Assembly: GCA_028274465.1 (NCBI GenBank)
Contig: CM051455.1
Coordinates: 75,378,489 to 75,442,488, forward strand
Direction of reading: 5' to 3'
DNA: 64,000 nucleotides
DNA from: Plantago ovata
Lineage: Eukaryota > Streptophyta > Magnoliopsida > Lamiales > Plantaginaceae
Positions 21,603-31,917 of this stretch are shown one piece after another (positions within the stretch are counted from its first letter, which is position 1; each line of letters opens with the position of its first letter). Both the position numbers and the translations under genes were made by a program. Under the pieces are notes generated by a model that saw only the letters and a program-made list of their open reading frames with translations, did not search any database and was not told the origin of the DNA.

Positions 21603-23825
21603 TTTTTTTTTTTAAATTTAATTTAATTTATTTATCCAGTTTATTTATTCTAAATTAATTAATTACCTAAGTAATTTAATTATTTAGTAATTAATTAATT
21701 TCTTTCCCGCGCTATCGAATGCGAGGTTAGAAAGTTTGTGTTTTTAGTGGACCGTTTTGTTTCCGTTTTGGGATAGCTTAAATCTGAAAATTCAAGCTCA
21801 ATTTTTAATATGGTCCAAATCTTGTGGCCCAATCTGCTCAAGCCCATCTGATGGCCCATTCCTCTTAAACCCTAAACCTAATTCAATTTCCCACCTTTCC
21901 TCATTCTCAGAGAAAGAAAAGAAAAACTCCTTCCTTCATTCTTCTTTATTTTTTGATCAACATCACCATCACAGACTCCATCAACTTCACTTCTTCTCAT
22001 CTTCATCATCTCCTCTCACCATCGACATTTGGTCGTCACCAACCGCAACCCCTGTTTCGCTCCGTAACGCGCCGCCCCAGCTCTGTCCCGGTTCCTATTC
22101 AGTCCGTTCTGATCCATTTCTGATCTGCTCTGTTCCGATTCACTCGTCTCCGGACCATTTCGGTTTGTACTGCTCGTCTTCCCCGTTCCGTTTCCGGGTA
22201 AGAGAAGTGACTCACTCCTACTTGCTCGTCTGGATTCAAATTTCGAAAATGGATCTTGTTTTAACATTTCTTTTCTCTCCAAAATTGCAGCTCCGTCAAC
22301 CTCATTTCTGCTCAAAGGTATTATCTCTGTTTGCATTTTGTTTTCTTTTTCTTTTTGGACCGTTTTGCCCATGTACCAATTCTGGCCGTGAAACTTGAAC
22401 CCTACCTCGATTCTGGACCAATATGGACTGATCTTGGATCATCTTCTGGACTGGATTTGATTAATTCGGACTAGCAGTGGCTCGATTGAATTGGTTTTGA
22501 GTTCGCTTGGACTTGTTGTAATGATTTGTTTCTGTGGGGGTAAATTTGTGAATTTTGGAAATTATAAGGACCTGTTTTAATTATGTTTTGACCAATGTTG
22601 AATGACTGTGGACTGGATTAGGAGTTTTGTGGTTTTTCTGTGGGTTGTTCTGCATCTTCTGAAACTTGGGGAACTTGTTTGTGAGTTTTGAAAACTCGTA
22701 GAGTTTAAGTTTATTTTCTGAAAATATAAAGGGCTTTTCTGCAATTTGAACTTTGAGGGTAAAACTGGAATTTCATGTCATTTCTGGACTGAACCGTATT
22801 TAAGTTGAAGTATGAACTGGTTCTGGATTACTGAAAAGTGTTGTTCTATTTTGCAATTTACTACTGAGGGTATTTTGGTAATTTCAAAAGTTGAGTTAAA
22901 GAGTGATTTCTGAAAACCGTACACTTAACTAGTTTATGTTTTTGATCTTTGTATCTTATTGTTTTTCTAGCTTAGTTGGTTTTGGTATTCCTAGGCTAAC
23001 CTAGACGTCCCAAGTTTGAACCCCACCGCGCCACTTTTCATCCGACCTTTTAAGTTTTACCTTTTTCGACTTTCATTCCGACAACTAGTAGTAACTAGTC
23101 GTTTTCTATATAGGTGATCAGGCCGTATCCCTTAATTCGTTGTTTTTTTCGTGGTTCTTGCTCGCACTATTTAAGGTGAGTGTTCACCCCAAAATTTGTT
23201 TGTTTTTAAAACTTGGAAGGCAATGTGCTATGCATGTATATATACATATGTATTGTATTCTGTATGCTACTACTTTAAAAGTAAGTATGCCCTATGCATG
23301 ACCATTACTTTATTATGTATGGTATTGTACTGTTTGTACTGACTCTTCTGCAGGAATGTAACTCGGTTATTCGAGCACTTTATCTGTTATTGTTTCTGTC
23401 GGTTTTGTATTCTGTCTGTTGTCTGTTCTGTCTATTTCTATGTGGCCGGTCGATTAGGTTATAATTAGGTAGACTTGAGTAGTGTGGACTATCGGGTTTA
23501 TTTGGTTATTTCCTAGTCTATTCCCTTTTAGGCGCGAGGCAGAAGTCGTTGAGGTCTATTAGGGTCTTAGGATCTGTTTCCCCAAAGTACACGGGGGTTT
23601 CTGTTTCTGTCTAGAGTTGTATACCCTCTGGAGGGAGCTCTAAGGGCAATCTGGGAGTAGGAGTAACAAGGCGGGCTGCACCAACAGACTTCGTCTTATT
23701 TGTTTCTGTCTCTCTGTTCTGTTTGCTATCTTACTTGCTGCAAATGATTTGTTTTAAAACTGTTTACTTTTTGTCTATTAACTTAGAACTTCACTGAGAT
23801 CCTTTATCTCACACTCTTTCTGTGT
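21603..23825 (+). repeat. Remainder of the 3' LTR of the plus-strand TR-GAG-type element
   Basis: Collinear with the LTRs at 29055-31633 and 33944-36528 (opposite strand): AT-rich start, GGCCCA motifs and CCTAAACC, a CT-rich leader, a tRNA-like A/B box (22968-23024), a GTGAGTGTTCACCCC motif (23176-23190) and the shared 3' part CACTGAGATCCTTTATCTCA. Similarity ends near 23825, so roughly the last 300 bases are missing. Confidence 0.8.
22968..23024 (+). other. tRNA-like A box and B box in LTR
   Basis: TAGCTTAGTTGG (A box, 22968-22979) and CAAGTTTGAACCCC (B box, 23011-23024) with tRNA-like spacing. The LTRs of the minus-strand element have both at the same spacing. Confidence 0.55.
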
Positions 23826-24005
23826 ATAACACAGCTCCGTTTGGAGCTGTGCAAAGCTCCAGTTGGAGCTTAACAAAGCTCCAATCGGAGCTTTGTTAAG
23901 CTCCGAATCGGAGCTTAACACAGCTCCAATCGGAGCTGTATAACACAGCTCCGATTGGAGCTGTGCCAAAGCCCCAATCGGAGCTTTGTACTCCGATCGG
24001 AGTTA
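23826..24005. repeat. Array of eight AGCTCC/GGAGCT palindromes
   Basis: Eight back-to-back inverted repeats of the form AGCTCC-N4/5-GGAGCT in 180 bases; the outer arms vary (CACA with TGTG, CAAA with TTTG, TTAA with TTAA) but mostly pair. It abuts the truncated LTR. The small ORF over it is a by-product. Confidence 0.85.
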
Positions 24006-24425
24006 CTGTTCATCTTCTTCCTCTTTTTTTTTATTTTTTATTTTTATTTAATAAAGAAAAAATAAAAGGTAAAAAATAAAATTTGGGACTCATTTTGAAA
24101 TTCAATTTTTGTAGGGGTTTGTTTTAAAATAGTTTGTAAAGTATTTTGAAATATAGCTAAATTATGTGGGTTAATTTATAAATTGTTTGTGTTAATATTG
24201 TAAAAGTCAAAACGTTTGGGGTGAATTTGTAATAAATGAAACTTCATGTTGTTTGGCGTAATTCAGAATCTGAAATTCCAACGGGGGCATAAATGTCATT
24301 TCCAGGGCTTAGAGCGCAGAAAGTCAAATCTGTGGGTTAAAATGTAATTACATTTGTTTAGTAAGGGGGTCTCGTGTAATAAAAAATATAACTGGACTAA
24401 TCTGTAATACTCGACAATAGCAGTG
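24006..24425. repeat. Periodic TGTAAT / GGGG repeat region
   Basis: Loose repeats of GGGTnnAnnTGTAAT every 35-50 bases (for example GGGTGAATTTGTAATAAA, GTGGGTTAAAATGTAATT). They resemble the subterminal repeats at 53200-53313, which also lie next to an AGCTCC-type palindrome, so both may belong to one transposon family. Confidence 0.4.
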
Positions 24426-24840
24426 GTACCAAAAGTAATAGCCCCTAATAATAATGATGAAAAATAATATTGAAGCATAGTGCTGGATTGGGCAGGATTT
24501 AGGTGTGGATTTATCAAATCCATTTAGCATCACTATATGTGTAGATGAAATATTTTAATCAGAATAAATATGAAGGATTGAAAAATTATTTAACAACTTT
24601 TATCTACTTACACTGTGATATATAGAAACTATATACTATAACTTATATGTTAATATTCCAAGATCTTCAAACTATGGGAAGTTATTCAATAAGCAAGTGA
24701 CTCTCCTTCCAATTAAAGTCCCTTCAACTCCTCGGCAGTAAATATAATGCACCTACCTCTTGCTTCACCGGCTTTCACTCTTCACAACACACACACACAA
24801 AATCTTTGTTTCTCGACAAGGAAAAGAAAAGATCCATCAA
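24426..24840. other. AT-rich spacer, no gene seen
   Basis: No ORF, RNA gene or repeat stands out. The last 100 bases are CT- and CA-rich and probably hold the promoter and leader of the next gene. Confidence 0.5.
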
Positions 24841-24845
24841 GAAAA

Positions 24846-26026
24846 ATGTGGCGTTCACTTCTAGGAGATCATGGATGTGGTTCTGGCGCCTTCCCAAGAT
24901 ACTACTGCCACGATGGTATAGTACTATCCCTCTTAATCTTCGGTTTTTAGAGGTTTGAATGTACTCATTTAGATCGATTATCTACTGGAAATATGTGTTA
25001 AACTACTTGATGCATGGAAATAGAATTGTCTGATGTTGAATTGCTTGCTAATTGTCGTGTTTGGAGTGTTAAAAAGACATAATTTATGGCAAGGATGTGG
25101 TTTGGACTGTTAAACTACTATCCCTCTTAATCTTCAGTTTTCAGGGGTTTTCATGTAAATATCTTTATCCTTGTATTAGTATTTGAATGTATTTATTTAG
25201 ATCGATGATATGCATATGTGTTAAACTACTTGATGCATGGAAAGAGAATTGTCTGATGTTGGAAGAATACTAGTACAAAATTGCTTGCTAATTGTCTTGT
25301 TTGGACTATTAATTAGACATTATCGTTGGCTCTTAGTATTCTTTGTCATCTGTTAGATTAGGCTGGTTTGTGATGGGTTTAAATGGGTGTAAAAGAGACG
25401 AAGAGTAGCATAATTATCTTGATTTTGGGCTGGTTGAGTAACAATTCCACAAATTCTCTTATGGAATCATTTATTTGATAAATTTTATTTGTTGGATGTT
25501 TTATTAACTTGTGATTTTTACTACTCGATTAGGACGGTATGTTAACCTGCCGGTTCCAGGCTTGTTCGAGTAACCATAAGGTGGACTATGTTGGTGGCCA
25601 CTATTCCTGGATTCATCAGATTGATCCCGGGCAGTTTCAACTCGAAAACCTCTCCGCGCTCATTGGAAGAAAGATTGTGGCTGGAAATCTGCCAGGTGAG
25701 GCCTGGTTGCCAAGATTGATGAGGAGTGGCTTACTTGCATAAGAACTTTGCATTCTGATGATGATCTAAAGGCTCTATTAACTGACCTCGATGCGAAGCG
25801 CCAGTTCCGTGGAGTTGTATATGTGCAAGATGATACAACAGTTGATACCTTGCCGTCTCCACTGAAAGAGATGGGAACATTTGAATATGCTTACCTCTAC
25901 CATCTTGATATCGTTGATGTCGAGGAGAACCTAGCAGGCCTCCCTTTGTCTCTCATTGCAAAGATGTTGTCTGCCCGTGAGCTCCCGGTTATTAGCAAGA
26001 ATTTCATGGCATATTATGATGTCTGA
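24846..26026 (+). pseudogene. PB1-like domain gene, probably decayed
   Basis: A first exon (24846-24915) encodes MWRSLLGDHGCGSG and ends at a GT donor. After a 617-base intron, coding resumes at 25533 and includes VDYVGGHYSWIHQIDPGQF and later DDDLKALLTDL and RGVVYVQDD. This order (YVGG, hydrophobic-ID-P-x-x-F, then L-x-x-L with D) resembles the plant PB1-like domain found in Mutator-type transposases and related host proteins. It ends at 26026 with FMAYYDV. The canonical splice does not keep frame with the second exon, and frame changes again near 25700, so I read it as a pseudogene or a locus with sequence errors. Confidence 0.45.
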
Positions 26027-26310
26027 TTACAAACTGGTGTTCATTAGACTGAGCTTATTTAGTAAATCGTAGTGCTACTCTAGATCTAAGTACTGCTAGT
26101 CTATCATGATGTTTTGTGATATTATCTCATCTTACAACACATTCGGAACCTGTTCTTAAATCTGAATGTTGCCTAGCCTTTAAGGTGTTAATGACAGTCA
26201 TTAAACTTGTTTCCTTAGTGTCAATTATTTTTTCATATTGCTCTTTTGTAATTTTGTTGATTTTCTTTATGAAGTTGTTGTGTTAAAAAATCGAGACCGA
26301 ACTTAAACGG
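26027..26310. other. 3' flank of the PB1-like gene
   Basis: AT-rich, no ORF; probably 3' untranslated sequence. Confidence 0.4.
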
Positions 26311-26585
26311 CGAACCCGTAATTTTTCAAAACCAAAAAACTCAAAAAAAACATAATTTGGACATAAACGGGGGCAACCGGTGTGCCCAGGTACCTATCCC
26401 GGGCGTGCCCTAGGCACACGCCTGGTACTGGCTAGCGCACTCTCGGTACCAGTGCTCGGGCGCCAGTAGTACCGGGAGTGTGCCTAGGGCACGTCCGGGA
26501 CAGATACCTGGGCACGCCGGGTGTCCCCGTTTATGTCCAAATTGTGATTTTTTGAGTTTTTCGGTTCTGTAAAATTACGGGTTCG
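26311..26585. mobile_element. GC-rich foldback element
   Basis: Two arms of about 125 bases in inverted orientation: CGAACCCGTA (26311-26320) with TACGGGTTCG (26576-26585), TTTGGACATAAACGGGG with CCCCGTTTATGTCCAAA, and TGCCCTAGGCACAC with GTGTGCCTAGGGCA. A transcript would fold into one long hairpin. It looks like a foldback MITE. A partial relative (GTGCCCCAGTTTATGTCC) lies at 26879-26896. Confidence 0.75.
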
Positions 26586-27270
26586 AACCTAAAATTCAAC
26601 ATTTTACAAATTTTGAATAAAATATTATATTTGGAATATAATTAGGATTATTTGGTAATTTATTTCGGACTTCGTGCGAGAGAAATCGGAAGAGGTTGTG
26701 CTAGGTAGTTATAACTACCCATGTAGAAGTACCAAAATACCCTTCTGGCTCAAATTATTTGTTCTTCAAAGAGAGGACATTCTGGTTAATTAATAATTTT
26801 GTATTTTCCCTCCAATTTGTGTATGTTGGATTAGTTTTGATGGTTGTGTTAAACTTTACCTGTGCATGTGCACCCCAGGTGCCCCAGTTTATGTCCATTT
26901 ACGCAAGACATCACAAAAGAATGGTAAATCGAGGCTCTAAACGTGGAAACCGGCGTAGACGCGCGCTCTATGAGCGTCATGTCAAGAAGAAACACTTACG
27001 TTCTTGTACTTCCGTTCCACATTATGTGTCTCATTAGTCAATTGCTCTGTACCATCAAGTCATACATTCTTGTATTGCTATGTATTATAAAGACTACTTA
27101 CGTTATTAATCGTTATGCCTCGCCAAGACTTACGCTCTTAATTTGCCAGTAGCACGAACACTTACATTATAAATTCCTCTGTATCATCATTATGACTGAC
27201 GTTAAACCATATGCGTCTCCACCGATGTTGCTCAATCAAGTGCAAGACGTGTTATGGAACCCACGATTTT
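26586..27270. other. Intergenic, no gene seen
   Basis: Holds a partial copy of the foldback arm near 26860-26910 but no credible protein. Short ORFs here lack any motif. Confidence 0.4.
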
Positions 27271-27382
27271 TACCCTAAACACTATACCATATACCCTAAA
27301 CCTTATACCCTATACTCTAAACCCTAAACCCTATACCCTATACCCTAAACCCCAAACCCTAAACCCTATACCCTATACCCTT
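27271..27382 (+). repeat. Interstitial telomere-like repeat (CCCTAAA with CCCTATA)
   Basis: About 15 heptamer-like units over 112 bases, mixing the plant telomere unit CCCTAAA with CCCTATA, and flanked by AT-rich simple sequence (TAATAA to 27420). Confidence 0.85.
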
Positions 27383-28309
27383 AAATAATAACAACTGCTA
27401 ATACTAATAATAATAATAATATTTTTTAAAGTAAAAAATAATTGAAAAAGGATATGTTGGCAGTTGTGCCAATAAAAATTTCGTCCGACTCTTCAACTTC
27501 CTTATTTTCATCTTTGGTCTATTCTCTCTTCTCCGGCCGTCTTACTTCCCCTCTTCCTGAACGAACCCTTCTCCGTCTCTGAACCAACAAAGGCAAACTT
27601 ACAGTCGCATCCTTACAAAGGCACTGTCAGTTTTACAAGGACGATCACAACCGCCGACGAGATAGCCTTGGTAAGCTCTCTGTTCCGAATTGAACTTCAC
27701 CCTTTACTATGTCGTTTCGAGAACTGTACATCATATCTGCTTGGGGTTCATAGTTTTAAGTTACTTTAGAACCACAGAAACTCAATTGCATGAATGATCG
27801 GACTATTATATGCTTAATTACTGCCATGACTTCAAGATTAGAGAATTTGTGAGTATTTTAGAACTAGCATACTTCTTGATGTTGAAGATTAGAGAATTTT
27901 GTTAATCATCGAACTAGATCCTGTCAGTTGCTTGATTATTCATTAGAAGATTAGTGTGGTATACTAGGGTTTACTAGTAAGATCAATGTCTATACTCTTA
28001 TCTATTTAAATTTTTGGTTATTAGCATTGTGTACTCTGTGCAAAGGCTATGAAGTCTTGTGGGGATAATTTGACCACTGGGTGTTAAATTAGTATGTTAC
28101 GAGTAGATACCTCTTTTTAGGTTGCAATGAGGTTGAATGCTCATTATCTGCTTAAAGTTTACCATTTATAAGGTTGTACTCTGTTGCTTTGTGTTCCCCA
28201 TTGCTCTGCTAATATTCACGTGTCACATTTTATAGGCAATACCCCCTGATTTCCAGAGAATGTGTTTCGACTGTGTCCCACGAAAGCTCTGGGTATAGGC
28301 AGAGGATAT

Positions 28310-28572
28310 GATTCAGACCTGAAGTTCAAGCTGTGTTGAGGGATGGCTCATACTACTTGGTTAAAGGTTGGTCAGAATTCATGGTACGGTATGGCATCCA
28401 GCTGCAGGAAAAGCTGACGTTCCACTGGCTTGGATGTGAGAACCTCTTTGTGACAGTGTATGGTCACAATGAAGTTAGGCGTGTGCCTGAGCGATTGGCT
28501 GGTGGCTCCCAATATGATAACCCGACTTCAGCATTGTTCAGCAGTCGTGATTACATAGAACGACTATTTGAG
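28310..28572 (+). CDS. B3-like domain exon (first)
   Basis: Encodes VLRDGSYYLVKGWSEFMVRY, a standard B3 stretch (basic loop, GW..F), followed by GIQLQEKLTFHWLG and LFVTVYG, the gd.l.F....f.V strand pattern of B3 folds. About 80 residues cover the second half of a domain. The exon ends at GTAAGC (28573). An in-frame stop lies just upstream of the PEVQ residues, so the exon start is uncertain. Confidence 0.6.
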
Positions 28573-28641
28573 TAAGCATAATTATTACATTGTTAGATAT
28601 TCGTATAAATGTTTAGTTAACACAAGTCAATTCTGATTCAG

Positions 28642-28914
28642 GGTTTCAGGCTCCCTCACCTTTGATTAGCGGCGAGACTGATTACAAGTACGTGGATTCA
28701 GGAAAGGGAAAGAGGAAGATGAGATCAACATCTTTGGATGATGATGAATCTAACAGATCAGGTAGAGTAGTTTTTTGTTATGACCTGTGTATGTTTAGTG
28801 TATATGTTATACTAATGGACTGCTGTAACGTTTTCAGATGCATCATTTCCATCCAAGGCTGGACCCAAGGTCCCAATCCATTGTCAGTAGATGTGGATTC
28901 TCTCTATCAGCAGG
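28642..28914 (+). CDS. Two short downstream exons of the B3 gene (tentative)
   Basis: A lysine-rich segment (DSGKGKRKMRSTSLDDDESN) sits between a TTTCAG acceptor and a GTAGAG donor, then a second segment at 28838-28914 between TTTTCAG and GTATTC. Charged linkers of this sort join B3 domains in REM proteins. Frame across the first intron is not clean. Confidence 0.35.
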
Positions 28915-30090
28915 TATTCAGTAATGACTAATATGACATTGGCGCATGATTTTTCTCTGTCTTCTGGTCTTAAAAGTGCTCTTCTGATGGTAGTGATAGT
29001 TGTGTGGTCATGTCCTGGTGTTGATGTGTTATGCCAGTTTTCTTGTATGATGATTGTAACGGTACCGGTTTTGAAAACAAAATAATTTCTTGAAAAAGAA
29101 AATCGAAAAATACTTTAATAACAACGGTCGGCAGTAAATGCCAAAATAATCTTTGACGCTAACCATAATAAACAATATCCAATGACAGCTCAAGTTCGAA
29201 TGAACAACGAATGAAGACAATAAAAGTGTATCTTCTTATTTTGAAAAGAAACCCGTGACACCCCAGACCCTTCTCTCAGTCGCTGGCATCCTAGTCACGC
29301 ACATCCTCAACAGCATCTGGAAGGAAGGAATTTTGAAAAACAAAAGAGTGTGAGATAAAGGATCTCAGTGAGGTTCTAAGTTAAAACAGAAAGTAAAGAG
29401 TTTTAAAAACAAAATCCTTTTCAGAAAAACGAGCAAACAGAACAGAACACATATAACAGATTAACAGAACAGACACGTTGTAGACCGTTGGTGCAGCCCG
29501 CCTTATTGCTCCTACTCCCACCCTTATAACTCCCTCCAGAGGGTGCACAACTCCGGACAGAAACAGAAACTCCCGTGTACTTTGGGGAAACAGATCCTAC
29601 GACCCTAATAGACCTCAGCGACTTCTGCCTCGCGTCTAAAAGGGATTAGACTAGGCAATAACCAAGCAAACCCGATAGTCCTCTACTACCCAAGTCTACC
29701 TAGTTACGACCTAATCGACCGGTCACACAGAAACAGAACAGAAACAGAACAACATATACAGATAGTTGAGGTGTTCCTGCAGAAAGGTCAGTCCAGTACA
29801 GAGTAGCAACAAACAGAAATGTAAAAAGTCATACTTAGGACTTATACTTTTACGCGGAAGCATACAGTAAACACTATATAGTAATTGGTACAAACAGTCA
29901 CATAGCCTTCCAGTTTTTCGCAAATAGTAGGTTTAGGGGTGAACACTCACCTTAGCCTGCGAGCAAACGACCTTCAACAAGAAATGAGCTTACGGGTTTA
30001 CGGAAAACGGAGAACCTAACAAGAAAGTACTAAACACAATTTAGAAGTCGAACGGACGGAAGGAAAAAGGTTGAAAAAAGGAATGGTAAA

Positions 30091-30150
30091 GTCGGGGTTC
30101 AAACTCGGGACCTCTAAGTTAGTCAAGCAAGGACCTAACCAACTAGGCTA
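30091..30150 (-). other. tRNA-like A box and B box in LTR
   Basis: Minus strand: TAGCCTAGTTGG (30139-30150) and, 45 bases after its start, AGTTTGAACCCC. The D-arm GCCT...AGGT can pair. Likely derived from a tRNA or SINE head. Confidence 0.55.
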
Positions 30151-30789
30151 GCAAGTCAAGTCAATACTAACTTACAAAAACAGAAACTAAGTTTAAAACA
30201 TTTTCAGAAACTCTTTCGATTTTCAAATTCTGGAAATTACCAAAATACCCTCTGTGGTAAATTGCAAGAAAACCCTTTTCGAAAACAGACAGTACAAACG
30301 AACCAGCAGTTTTTCAGACACTACACAGTCTTCTCAAAGCAAAAAGGTTTACAATAAAAGCCTACTGTCAGTCAACTACGGTCAACGGTAAAACTGCAAA
30401 AAGGTCCTTTAGGTTTCCCAAATCAGTCCACAAAGTTCAAAACAATATCAACATAGTCCAATTCAATCCTTTTCATACTCCACAGCAAACTAGGGTCAAC
30501 ATACGGGGTCAAACAAGTCACAAGTCCAACAAACAGTAACAACAACTAACGAACCCTAAGTCCCGGTTCTCAGTTCGAGTCAAACAACATGGCTAGACAG
30601 TACAAGGGTAAAATGGTCCAAGGGTAAAAAGTCCAGAACAGAATACGAGTTTCGAATCGAAAGAACATTAAAGGAAATTGAGATTTACCTTCGAAAGAGA
30701 ACAAAGTTAATCTGCAAATCGAAGGAATAAGAAATAAATCAATCAGATTCGAATCGAACCAAAATCGGAATTGAATCTAAACGGAAGGG

Positions 30790-31240
30790 TCGAACCAACT
30801 TACCGATCGGCTCAGAGCAACGGATCGGAGGAACGAACCGGACCGGAAGAATCGACGGCGACGCGAACAGAGCGGCGCGGCGAACGGAGACAGCACGGAC
30901 AGAGGAACGCGGTCGATCGGAGCGACAAGGCGCGGCGCGGCGCGGTGCGGGGAAGGACGGAGCGGGACGGCGAGCAGGCGACAGACCGAACGGACGGTGG
31001 CGCGATTCACGGACAGGAATGGCGAAGCAGCAACGGACGGGACAGAGGAAACGAACGGTGACGGCGACAATGGCGGATCGATCAAATCGATCGATCTGGA
31101 TAACACGGACCGGAGCGGACTACCGGAACAGACACGACGCGGCGGCGCGGCTCGGCTCGGCGGACACGGCGTGGCGGCGCGGCGGGACTGGATCGGAGCT
31201 GGACGGCTTTAGGACGGAGCAGGGGCGGCAGCTGCAGTAC
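30790..31240 (-). other. CpG-dense block in LTR
   Basis: About 450 bases very rich in CG dinucleotides (runs such as CGGCGCGGCGCGGCG) in otherwise AT-rich DNA. Long ORFs on both strands result from base composition and are not called as genes. Confidence 0.8.
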
Positions 31241-31633
31241 CGTGGTGATGAGATGACTCGACAAGATGAAGATGATGGATTGATTGATGATGGCGGGTGA
31301 GAGAGGCAGGGAGAAATTTTCTTTTCTTTCTTTGTTTCTGAGATAGTGGCGTGAAATGAGAATGAGGAGGAAAGAGAAACAAGTTTTAGGGTTAGGTTTA
31401 GGTTTAAGTAGATGGGCCAAGAGATTTGGGCCGGTCCAGTTCGAATTTGGACTTTTAAAATCAGTTTGCTAGCTGATCCAAAATGGAGCGGGGCGAATTA
31501 AATTCATGCGAACTATCAAATGACGAATTCGTTTGCGCGGGAATTGAATTAAGTAATTACCGAATAAAATAAATTATTCAGATAATTAAATAATTAAAAT
31601 AAATAAATAATAAAAAAAATACGGGGCGTTACA

Positions 31634-31650
31634 CTCCACCACCCTTAAAA
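31634..31650 (-). other. Polypurine tract of the TR-GAG element
   Basis: Minus-strand reading TTTTAAGGGTGGTGGAG directly before the 3' LTR start TGTAAC. Confidence 0.8.
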
Positions 31651-31917
31651 GAAGTTTCGTCCTCGAAACTTAACTAACGTTAAACTAACGAACGTGGAAC
31701 GGGTAAACGAAAGTCTTCAAACTTCAAACGCCGGGTCAACGAACACGTTCGCAAGCCATAGGTTAAGAGAATTCGTAAATAACCTAAGGAAGTTAAAGCT
31801 TGCCTCTTCAACCAAATCGTCCAACTAATACTCCTCAACCACAAAGTCGGTAATTAAGCTTCAAGTGAATCTATCCTAGCGAAAGAAAAACAGCACGGTA
31901 ACAAGAAAAGAAAAGAC
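31651..31917 (-). other. Non-coding tail between gag and LTR
   Basis: Contains a short relic of a chromovirus pol end just before the polypurine tract: the equivalent of 13918-13965, which reads SFEDETSFEGGGV. It suggests the element arose by internal deletion of an autonomous chromovirus. Confidence 0.5.

Larger units (their letters stand above)
12041..23825 (+). mobile_element. Gag-only chromovirus-like (TR-GAG type) element, plus strand, interrupted
   Basis: Leader (12041-12570), gag (12571-13683) and a 3' non-coding part ending in GGGTGGTGGAG then TGTAAC at 13962 are collinear with the whole TR-GAG element at 29055-36528, though clearly diverged. The 3' LTR begins at 13962, is interrupted after eight bases by an Athila element (13969-21597), resumes at 21603 and is cut off near 23825. 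The 5' LTR is missing. No pol is present between gag and LTR. Old, broken fossil. Confidence 0.8.
29055..31633 (-). repeat. 3' LTR of the TR-GAG element
   Basis: In element sense: TGTAACGCCCCG, AT-rich start, GGCCCA motifs, CT-rich leader, CpG-dense block (30790-31240), tRNA-like boxes (30091-30150), GTGAGTGTTCACC (29938-29950) and the end CGGTACCGTTACA. Confidence 0.95.

Noticed and set aside
22968-23024. A functional tRNA gene
   Set aside because: Only the A and B boxes and the D-arm are convincing; acceptor and T stems do not pair well.
23778-23969. Small minus-strand ORF across the AGCTCC array
   Set aside because: It only translates the palindromic repeat.
23826-24005. CRISPR-like array
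   Set aside because: Repeats are palindromes without unique spacers, in a plant nuclear context; no cas genes.
30771-31420. Arg- and Ala-rich ORFs on both strands in the CpG-dense LTR block (also 35573-36314)
   Set aside because: Overlapping ORFs on both strands, caused by high CG content and lack of stop codons; no motif, and repeated because they are in LTRs.
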